A stretch of DNA of 22,447 nucleotides from an uncultured Bacilli bacterium (GTDB lineage Bacteria; Bacillota_I; Bacilli_A; RF39; UBA660): contig CANRMZ010000003.1 of NCBI GenBank assembly GCA_947631885.1, positions 1 to 22,447 of the forward strand, read 5' to 3'. Below the pieces are notes generated by a model. It searched no databases. It saw only the letters and a list, made by a program, of their open reading frames with translations, and was not told the DNA's origin. Shown here one piece after another: positions 6,965-14,143 of this stretch (positions are counted from its first letter, which is position 1; the number at the start of each line of letters is the position of its first letter). Both the position numbers and the translations under genes were made by a program.

Positions 6965-8323
6965 TTAAAATCTAAAATATATAAATGGATTATATGAACC
7001 CGTGATTAAGAATATTATCGCAATAATAAATATCAATAAAAGAACATAATCATTTTTTAAATTGATTTTCTTAAATGATAATAAGATACCTATTATAAAG
7101 ATAATAATATTCTCTATTTTAAATAGTCCTACGACATTAAGTAATTTAATTGAGCCTATACCATTTAGACCAATCATTGAAGTAAGAATATTTCCAGCCT
7201 CGGATAAATTAGTACTTCTAAAAATTACCCAACCAACGATAACAAGAACCATAGTATAAATATGTTTTATAGCACTTGGTGCTTTATCCAAATATTTTTT
7301 AAGCCATATTTTTTCAATTAGTAATATAACGCCAAAGTATAAGCCCCATAGAACAAAGTTCCAAGATGCTCCATGCCAAAGACCTGTTAAGAACCAAACG
7401 ATGAAGATATTTCTAATCCACTTTATTTTACTAACACGGTTTCCTCCCAAAGGGATATAAACATAGTCTTTGAACCAACTTGATAAAGATATATGCCATC
7501 TACGCCAATATTCCGTTATAGATTTAGAAATATACGGCATATCAAAGTTTTCTAAATAGTTAAAGCCAAGCATTTTGCCAATACCAATAGCCATATCACT
7601 ATAGCCTGAGAAATCAAAATATATTTGCATTGTATAACATATCATAGCTATCCAAGATCCAATAAAGCCATAATAGTTTGCTCCAGCTTCTAAAATGGAA
7701 GTGGCAATAAGACCAAGGCTATTAGCAAGAATGGCTTTTTTAGCAAAACCACTTATAAATCTCCTGATGCCTACAGCCGTATCTTTATAGTTTTCTTTAC
7801 GATTATCAAGTTCATCTTCAATTGTTTCATAACGAACAATTGGTCCGGCGATAAGTTGAGGAAACGATACAATATAACAGCCTAAATAAAGAATATTTCT
7901 TTGGACCTTTACCTTCTTTTTATATACATCAATGATGTAAGATACCATTTGGAAAGTATAAAAGCTAATACCTATTGGGAGAGCTAAATTAACTAAAGGT
8001 AAATTTAATTTAGGAATAAAATTAAGGGTATTTATAATAAAATCGGTATACTTAAATACTAACAAAGTACCTAAATCAAATACTAAAGCTAGAATAAACC
8101 ATAGTTTGCGATTTTTCTTTTTATCAATTAAAATTGCCAAAATATAATTAACTAAAATTGATATTAAAATAAGAAAAACATAAAATGGTTCTCCCCAGGC
8201 GTAAAAGATAATGCTAAAGAAGAATAAAACATAGTTACGAATATTTCTTTTTTTACATAAGAAGTAGCAAAATAGAAAAGCTGGGAAGAAAAGAAATAAA
8301 AATAAAATACTTGTAAATTCCAT
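6965..8323 (-). CDS. MBOAT family membrane O-acyltransferase (AlgI/DltB-like)
   Basis: 452 residues with about ten membrane helices. The MBOAT core is seen as YWRRWHISLSSWFKDYVYIPLGGN and, further on, the invariant histidine region FLTGLWHGASWNFVLWG. GPIVRYETIEDEL and QIYFDFSGYSDMAIGIGKMLGF are also typical of the AlgI/PatA/DltB group. The family moves acyl (often acetyl) groups across the membrane onto surface polysaccharide, teichoic acid or peptidoglycan. The upstream DHHW partner favours an AlgI/AlgJ-like polysaccharide acetylation pair over DltB, because no dltA, dltC or dltD is present. Its ATG overlaps the upstream stop (TAATG), so the two are translationally coupled. Confidence 0.93.
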   Translation of the reverse strand: MEFTSILFLFLFFPAFLFCYFLCKKRNIRNYVLFFFSIIFYAWGEPFYVFLILISILVNYILAILIDKKKNRKLWFILALVFDLGTLLVFKYTDFIINTLNFIPKLNLPLVNLALPIGISFYTFQMVSYIIDVYKKKVKVQRNILYLGCYIVSFPQLIAGPIVRYETIEDELDNRKENYKDTAVGIRRFISGFAKKAILANSLGLIATSILEAGANYYGFIGSWIAMICYTMQIYFDFSGYSDMAIGIGKMLGFNYLENFDMPYISKSITEYWRRWHISLSSWFKDYVYIPLGGNRVSKIKWIRNIFIVWFLTGLWHGASWNFVLWGLYFGVILLIEKIWLKKYLDKAPSAIKHIYTMVLVIVGWVIFRSTNLSEAGNILTSMIGLNGIGSIKLLNVVGLFKIENIIIFIIGILLSFKKINLKNDYVLLLIFIIAIIFLITGSYNPFIYFRF

Positions 8324-9498
8324 TATAACTCTAGCCTTTCTTGTAAATTATAATCATACACATCAAATAATGTAGATTGAGCTTCCATTAAGATTAAAAC
8401 TTTAGAAATATTATTTTCTTTAATAAAATCTTCATACTTAAAATTTTCTATATATCTTGGATTTACAGTATAAGTTTTATTAAAGCTCTCAGCAATTATG
8501 TAGTCCATTTGCCATGCATATGAATCACCAATTATCAAAAGATTTTCATCGCCATTTCCATAGTCATAGCATAAGACTTCATCAGCAAGGCCATTGTAAT
8601 AACCAATGTAATAATCAAAGAACATTTCTTTATGAGGATTAGCACTTAACTTCTTATAACTAGGATTACTAATTTTCAAATCATATGGTGTATCTAAGTA
8701 AAGAAGTCTATCATAAAAAGATGTATCACCAGATGCTTTAGCCATTGAGCCATACATTTTAATATCCTCTACAGCTTTTACTTCATAATCATTTAGCTTA
8801 ACGTTTAAATGTGTGCCAATATCTTTTAAAGCTTCTTTAGCAGCATAGGAATTCCAGTGATGATCAGTTCTATAAAAACTATTAATATAATCATTTTTAT
8901 CTAAATTAAGCTCAACAATATCCACCATATCATTTAGCTTTTCTTTAAATAAATTTTTATATTTATCATAGTTTCTAAAGTTTATACTTTCATTATCAGT
9001 AAATTCATAACGGTATGGCAAGTACACTAAAACCGGAATATCATATGAAGCTATCTTTTTGATATTATCTACTTCTTTATTTAGTCTTTCTTCAAGTTCT
9101 TTATCACTTTTATTATTAACTATATAGTAAAAGCTATCTTCGATATTTTTGATAACATATTCATTTTCAACATTTTTCTTAGTAGGCATATCACTTTGCC
9201 CAAATAATTTGTATTCTTGTTCATTAATAAAGTTTAAAGTTTTTCCTGTATAATAATTTATCTCATTATATAAAGGAAAGTTATTGGTTACCATAACATC
9301 TATATAATTTTTATAGTTATCAAGTTTAGTATTTATTCTATTTATGATATTACCTTCAGCTTTTTGGGGGCTTGCCAAAGAAGAATAGCTGTTTACTAAT
9401 ATACCTTTTTTAAGCAAGATATAATTAACGGGATATAGTAGTAAAACAGCATATATTATAACTAAAAAAGTAATAACAAATCTTTTATCTTTTTTCAT
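8323..9498 (-). CDS. DHHW / AlgJ-AlgX-like SGNH-type protein, partner of the MBOAT acyltransferase
   Basis: 391 residues with an N-terminal membrane anchor (about residues 7-30), placing the rest outside the cell. The catalytic landmarks are TDHHWNSYAAKEAL near residue 212, which is the DHHW motif that gives the family its name, and LIIGDSYAWQMD near residue 322, the GDS-type serine block. Members act with MBOAT proteins to transfer acetyl groups to exported polysaccharides. The polysaccharide here cannot be told from sequence. AAGGA lies 4 bases before the ATG. It starts 11 bases after the polC stop, so it is probably read from the same transcript. Confidence 0.85.
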   Translation of the reverse strand: MKKDKRFVITFLVIIYAVLLLYPVNYILLKKGILVNSYSSLASPQKAEGNIINRINTKLDNYKNYIDVMVTNNFPLYNEINYYTGKTLNFINEQEYKLFGQSDMPTKKNVENEYVIKNIEDSFYYIVNNKSDKELEERLNKEVDNIKKIASYDIPVLVYLPYRYEFTDNESINFRNYDKYKNLFKEKLNDMVDIVELNLDKNDYINSFYRTDHHWNSYAAKEALKDIGTHLNVKLNDYEVKAVEDIKMYGSMAKASGDTSFYDRLLYLDTPYDLKISNPSYKKLSANPHKEMFFDYYIGYYNGLADEVLCYDYGNGDENLLIIGDSYAWQMDYIIAESFNKTYTVNPRYIENFKYEDFIKENNISKVLILMEAQSTLFDVYDYNLQERLEL

Positions 9499-9509
9499 AT
9501 AATCCTTTT

Positions 9510-10046
9510 CTAAAATAAGCTTAATTGAGCACTTTCTTGCATATCTTTAAAAACACCAAGTTCACGAAGTTTATCAACTGTTGTTTTATTAACTTTGCCT
9601 CGATTAGCAAAGTCTTCAATGCAGTAAAATGGTTGTTTTTCTCTTTCCTCTATTATTTTGGTTGCAACTGAGTCTCCTAAACCATCAAGTGTTCTAAATG
9701 GGCAAATAAGGGTCATATTATCATTTTCATCAATAACAAAATTCTTACCATGACTCTTCTCAATATCAATCATCGCAAATTTAAATCCTCTTGCGGCAGC
9801 TTCAAGACAAAGCTTTAAGGTTTCAAGAACACTTGCCTCTTTATTCGTAGCATCATGACCTTTATTAGTTATTTCAATCATCTTTTCTTTAATAGCATCA
9901 TATCCTTTAACCATTGTTTCAAGGTCAAAGTCATCAAATCTCGTTGAGAAATAAGTAGCATAATATATGGCCGGATAATGAACTTTAAAATAAGCTATTC
10001 TAAAGGCACTCATTACATAAGCTGCTGCATGGGCTTTAGGGAACAT
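9510..10046 (-). CDS. polC: DNA polymerase III PolC, C-terminal fragment after a frameshift
   Basis: This frame carries the end of PolC: MFPKAHAAAYVMSAFRIAYFK, the VHYPAIYYATYFSTR block, and a terminal helix-hairpin-helix-like stretch (FRTLDGLGDSVATKIIEE). Reading back from its ATG the frame continues as I-K-Y-M-F-P-K-A-H before reaching a stop, and IKYMFPKAH is the conserved PolC sequence. The ATG is therefore an internal methionine and not a natural start. It should be joined to the upstream frame (10013-14140) to give one PolC of about 1,540 residues. Biochemically it belongs to the replicative polymerase active on both strands in low-GC Gram-positives. Confidence 0.9.
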   Translation of the reverse strand: MFPKAHAAAYVMSAFRIAYFKVHYPAIYYATYFSTRFDDFDLETMVKGYDAIKEKMIEITNKGHDATNKEASVLETLKLCLEAAARGFKFAMIDIEKSHGKNFVIDENDNMTLICPFRTLDGLGDSVATKIIEEREKQPFYCIEDFANRGKVNKTTVDKLRELGVFKDMQESAQLSLF

Positions 10047-13000
10047 ATATTTAATCTACCACAGGAGTCAATAAACCAATCTTCTATACCGGCATTTTCC
10101 ATTGTTTGTTTATGACCAGCCCAAGTTTCAGGGTCTTTGGAAGCTTTTCCTTTACGAACAAATTCCATGATTTTAAAGGCTTTGATTGGCTCTAGGCCCT
10201 TATACATTAGATAAACCATGATATCATCACGACATCCGATTACTTCAGAAAATGGTACTACGCCCTGTCTTATAAGTTCTTGGGCATTACCCAGCCAAAC
10301 ATCAGTACCATGAGAAAGTCCAGATATTTTAATAAGCTCGGCAAAAGTTTTAGGTTTAGTATCAACAAGCATCCCAATCGTAAATGGGGTACCAAATTCA
10401 GGAACTCCTAAAGTACCCGTTTCATTCATAATTTGTTCTTTAGTAACTCCTAAAGGTTCGGGTGATAAGAATATTCCCATAGTATCTTTATCATCAAGAG
10501 GCACAGTTGTAACATCGATACCTGTTAAGTCTTGAATCATTCGAAGTTGAGTGGGATCGGTATGGCCTAAAATGTCTAGTTTTAAAACGTCTTCATCAAT
10601 AGCGTGATAATCAAAGTGGGTTGTTCGCCATGCTGCATCTATATCTTCCGCAGGATATTGGAAAGGTGTAAAATCAAAGACATCCATATAGCCAGGGATA
10701 ACAACAATTCCTCCGGGATGTTGACCCGTAGTTCTCTTTACTCCTGTGCAGCCTTTAGCAAGTCTTTCAACTTCAATGTTATTTAAAACAATATTTTTAT
10801 CTTCGGCATATCCTCTGACAAAGCCACAAGCTGTCTTATCAGCTACAGTACCTATAGTTCCGGCCCTATAAACATTATCAACACCGAATAATACTTTAGT
10901 ATATTCATGCGCGGCGGCTTGGTTTAAATCAGAGAAGTTTAAGTCTATATCAGGAACTTTATCGGCATTAAAACCTAAAAAAGTAGCAAATGGCATGTCT
11001 TGGCCATCTTTAACCATTAACTCACCACAGTTAGGACAATTTTTATCAGGTAAATCAAAACCACTATTATATGTAGCTCCTAAAGATACACCATTTTCAT
11101 CTTCAAAGATACTACATTTACAATTACGACAGCGGTAATGAGGTGGCAAGGCATTAACTTCAGTTATTCCCATCATTGTTGCAACAAGTGATGATCCAAC
11201 AGAACCTCTTGAGCCAACTAAGAAACCATCATCATTAGATTTCTTAACTAGTTTTTGGGCAATAAGATAAATAACATCAAAGCCTCCGCCGATGATACCA
11301 CCTAAAGACTTTTTGACTTTCTTATCGATATCTGCTATAGGATCAGAATCTTTTAAGGTTTTAAGCTCTTCTTCTAAAGAAGCTTTTTCTTCATCAGATG
11401 CATCTTTTAGCTTATCTTCTAAAGCTTTAACATTATCTTCTTTTTCTTTATTAAGTTTTAATATTAGCTCTTCTTTAACCGTCTCTTTTACGGCGTCCAT
11501 TCCTTTTAAAATGGTTTCATGTAAAAGAGCAAAAGCTTTTTTGGTAAGCTCATCACCTTCAAGATGTTCCTCTCTTTGTAGTTTAGTTCTAATACTTTCT
11601 AGTACAGCATCACCATAAAGCTCTTTACTTATTCTTTCTTCAATATTATATGGTAAAGGATTGCCATACCAATCTTCAGCTTTGGTATAAACTAGACTTG
11701 TAACTGTTTCTATAGAGTTTTCAATCTTTGGTGAAAAAGGAACACCTCCCGTTTGAATAATAACCTCTACTTCTTCTATCATATCGGCTAGTTTATTAGT
11801 ATTTTCAACAACAATTTGATAAGCTAAATCTTCACCAAGGAAAGCAAATTCTTCAAGCATTTCATCGGTTGTTCTAAAATGCATTTCCGGTTGTTCTACG
11901 CCCCTTCTATTTAAAGGGTGAAGTTTACCATTAGTCTTTTGATTGATAATAATAGAGCGATAAATTTTATCTTCAGGAGTTAAATAATGGGCATCAGATG
12001 TGGCAACTACTAGTTTTCCCGCATTATTAGCTACCCTTATAATCTTCTTTATATTTTCTTGTAAATCCGCAAGTGTTTTAAACCCACTTGATTCCATTTG
12101 AATTAAATGTTTTATAGCACTTATTGGTTGAACTTCAATATAGTCATAGAAACTCATCATTGCCGATAACTCTTCATCATCTTTAGATAAAGCAGCTTCA
12201 AAAATCTCATTATTGATACAACCACTACCTATTAAGATACCCTCTCTTAATTTTCTAAGTTCTCCTTTAGGTAGTCTTGGCTCACTATTTCTAAATAAAT
12301 ATGTCGTATTAGCATAACTAATAATCTTAAATAAATTCTTAAGTCCTGTTTTATTTTGCACTAAACAACATAAATGAAAAGGATGGGAAAATTGAATAAT
12401 CTTATTGATATCCACACTATTATACATTTCCGTAGTCGTAGTTATATTTTGGCTTAGTAATTCCTTGCACTCTTTCCAAAAAGCTTTAGCAGTACCCGCG
12501 GCATCATAATCTGCTCTATGATGTTCATCTTCATTCCATTCAACATCATACTTTTTAACTAAAGTAGAAAGTTTATAATTACTCCAATCTGAGTGAAGCA
12601 TTCTAGCAATATTCATCGTATCAAGTACCGTATTTTTAAATGGTTCTAAATTATATTTTTTACAAGCCGCATTAATCATCCCAATATCAAATTGAGCATT
12701 ATGGGCAACCATAGGAAGACCATCAGCCCATGCAAGGAATCTTTTGGTAACCGTTTCCTCATTATCAGCATCTTTGACCATCTCATCAGTAATATGCGTA
12801 AACTCCGTGATGTTTTTAGGAATTGGATAACCAGGATTAATAAACTCATCAAAACTTTCCAAAATTTCGCCATCTTTGATTTTAACCGCTCCGATTTCAA
12901 TCATTTGATCTTTACCAGCGTATAATCCTGTTGTTTCGGTATCATATACTACATAAGTTTGACCTTCCAAAGGATAATCTTGTAAATTTGTAATAAAATC

Positions 13001-14140
13001 AATATCATCATTTACCACATTAAGCTCTGTTCCATAGATAACTTTAAAGTGATCTTCCGGAGCCTTGCCACTATTATAGTCACATACAGCATGAAATAAA
13101 TCCGGATAAGCTTGAACCGCATTGTGATCAGTTACAGCAACAGCTTTATGACCTAAAGATAAAGCAAACTTAACTAATTTTTTAGGTTCTATTACGCCAT
13201 CCATCGCACTCATCATCGTATGAGTATGAAGCTCTACTCTTTTAACTTCAGCATTATCTTTAACTTTTACATCTTTAGAGTCAATGTTTTCAATACTACG
13301 AGCATTGATATTCATTTGATTTGTATATTGGTCTTTTTCCATATTACCAAAGACACGATACCAGTTACCCTCTTTAAGTTTTTTATTAATCTTTAAGAAT
13401 TCTTCTTCATCAAACTTAACAATTTTCATAAGGTAACTATCAGTTTTATCACTGACCTTTAGATTTAAGATGTAGATAGGTCCTTTCTTACCTTTTCTTT
13501 CAATAACTTCTTTTTCAAAGACAAAAACTTCAACAATTATGTTTTTGGTTTCGCCCATAATATTATGTAAAGAGATTACTTCACCATCACGATGCGTACC
13601 CATTATCATAGGACTTTCCTCTTCTTTGTATTCCATATTTCTTTCGCTATCGATCTCGGCTCTAACGCTCTCAACAGCAGCTTCATCAATCTCTATCTCG
13701 ATAGCATCAGCATCAAGGCCATAAGTTTTAGCATACTTGACTAAATCTTTAGACGTATTTTCAATCATTCTTTTTTCAACTTCACTCGTAGCTTTTATTT
13801 TAATAATGTGATCCTCAAAGCGATGATTTATGCCACTTAAAGAAGGCTTACTTATATAGTAATCTGTAATAATACTATCAAGTAATGCCTCTTCATCTTC
13901 TTCTGAAAGATCAGAGTAAACCATGGTTATATAGCACTCTTTTTCGCCCCCAATTTTATTTTGACAGGCTTTTACAAGTTCATCAACTTTAACTTTTTCA
14001 ATTACATTGGGAGCTTTTATTTTAACTTCATAAATATCAAGCGATGAATAATAAACTACTTTTTCTACTTCTGCTTCATCAAAAGCATCAGTCGTAAATT
14101 TAATACTGTTAAAAAATCTTTTTAGTTCATCATTCATCAT
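10013..14140 (-). CDS. polC: DNA polymerase III alpha subunit PolC, gram-positive type, N-terminal and central part (frameshifted)
   Basis: Replicative polymerase with built-in proofreading. In order: N-terminal domains and an OB-fold (to about residue 300), a PHP domain begun by VELHTHTMMSAMDG, an inserted DnaQ-like 3'-5' exonuclease (YVVYDTETTGLYAG, then MVAHNAQFDIGM and HHRADYDA), the second half of PHP, the polymerase palm with GSRGSVGSSLVATM and the catalytic PDIDLNFSD, and a four-Cys zinc site (CRNCK and CPNC). Between about residues 842 and 942 it has an extra, partly coiled-coil stretch. The frame leaves PolC homology after WFIDSCG and ends 20 codons later; the true C-terminus is in the frame at 9510-10046. 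It starts 3 bases after the dnaE stop. Confidence 0.95.
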   Translation of the reverse strand: MMNDELKRFFNSIKFTTDAFDEAEVEKVVYYSSLDIYEVKIKAPNVIEKVKVDELVKACQNKIGGEKECYITMVYSDLSEEDEEALLDSIITDYYISKPSLSGINHRFEDHIIKIKATSEVEKRMIENTSKDLVKYAKTYGLDADAIEIEIDEAAVESVRAEIDSERNMEYKEEESPMIMGTHRDGEVISLHNIMGETKNIIVEVFVFEKEVIERKGKKGPIYILNLKVSDKTDSYLMKIVKFDEEEFLKINKKLKEGNWYRVFGNMEKDQYTNQMNINARSIENIDSKDVKVKDNAEVKRVELHTHTMMSAMDGVIEPKKLVKFALSLGHKAVAVTDHNAVQAYPDLFHAVCDYNSGKAPEDHFKVIYGTELNVVNDDIDFITNLQDYPLEGQTYVVYDTETTGLYAGKDQMIEIGAVKIKDGEILESFDEFINPGYPIPKNITEFTHITDEMVKDADNEETVTKRFLAWADGLPMVAHNAQFDIGMINAACKKYNLEPFKNTVLDTMNIARMLHSDWSNYKLSTLVKKYDVEWNEDEHHRADYDAAGTAKAFWKECKELLSQNITTTTEMYNSVDINKIIQFSHPFHLCCLVQNKTGLKNLFKIISYANTTYLFRNSEPRLPKGELRKLREGILIGSGCINNEIFEAALSKDDEELSAMMSFYDYIEVQPISAIKHLIQMESSGFKTLADLQENIKKIIRVANNAGKLVVATSDAHYLTPEDKIYRSIIINQKTNGKLHPLNRRGVEQPEMHFRTTDEMLEEFAFLGEDLAYQIVVENTNKLADMIEEVEVIIQTGGVPFSPKIENSIETVTSLVYTKAEDWYGNPLPYNIEERISKELYGDAVLESIRTKLQREEHLEGDELTKKAFALLHETILKGMDAVKETVKEELILKLNKEKEDNVKALEDKLKDASDEEKASLEEELKTLKDSDPIADIDKKVKKSLGGIIGGGFDVIYLIAQKLVKKSNDDGFLVGSRGSVGSSLVATMMGITEVNALPPHYRCRNCKCSIFEDENGVSLGATYNSGFDLPDKNCPNCGELMVKDGQDMPFATFLGFNADKVPDIDLNFSDLNQAAAHEYTKVLFGVDNVYRAGTIGTVADKTACGFVRGYAEDKNIVLNNIEVERLAKGCTGVKRTTGQHPGGIVVIPGYMDVFDFTPFQYPAEDIDAAWRTTHFDYHAIDEDVLKLDILGHTDPTQLRMIQDLTGIDVTTVPLDDKDTMGIFLSPEPLGVTKEQIMNETGTLGVPEFGTPFTIGMLVDTKPKTFAELIKISGLSHGTDVWLGNAQELIRQGVVPFSEVIGCRDDIMVYLMYKGLEPIKAFKIMEFVRKGKASKDPETWAGHKQTMENAGIEDWFIDSCGRLNICSLKPMQQLM
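10053..10060 (-). other. Site of the polC frameshift (probable one-base deletion)
   Basis: On the minus strand the codons before the break give W-F-I-D-S-C-G and those after it give I-K-Y-M-F-P-K-A-H. The junction reads GGTAGATTAAA; restoring one A (GGT AAG ATT AAA) gives G-K-I-K-Y-M, the usual PolC sequence. No long homopolymer or slippery heptamer is present, so programmed frameshifting is unlikely. Because polC is essential in this group, a sequencing or assembly error is the simplest explanation. Confidence 0.85.
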
Positions 14141-14143
14141 ACA

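Noticed and set aside
10013..10080. Programmed ribosomal frameshift in polC
   Set aside because: No slippery heptamer or downstream pseudoknot-like structure; a one-base loss in GGTAAGATT explains the break fully.
11292..11618. Ser/Leu-rich plus-strand open frame
   Set aside because: Antisense shadow of the charged PolC insert; the composition is what the complement of Glu/Lys codons gives.
12676..12925. Open frames on both strands inside polC
   Set aside because: They are out-of-frame shadows within the exonuclease/PHP coding region of PolC; no domain and no ribosome site.
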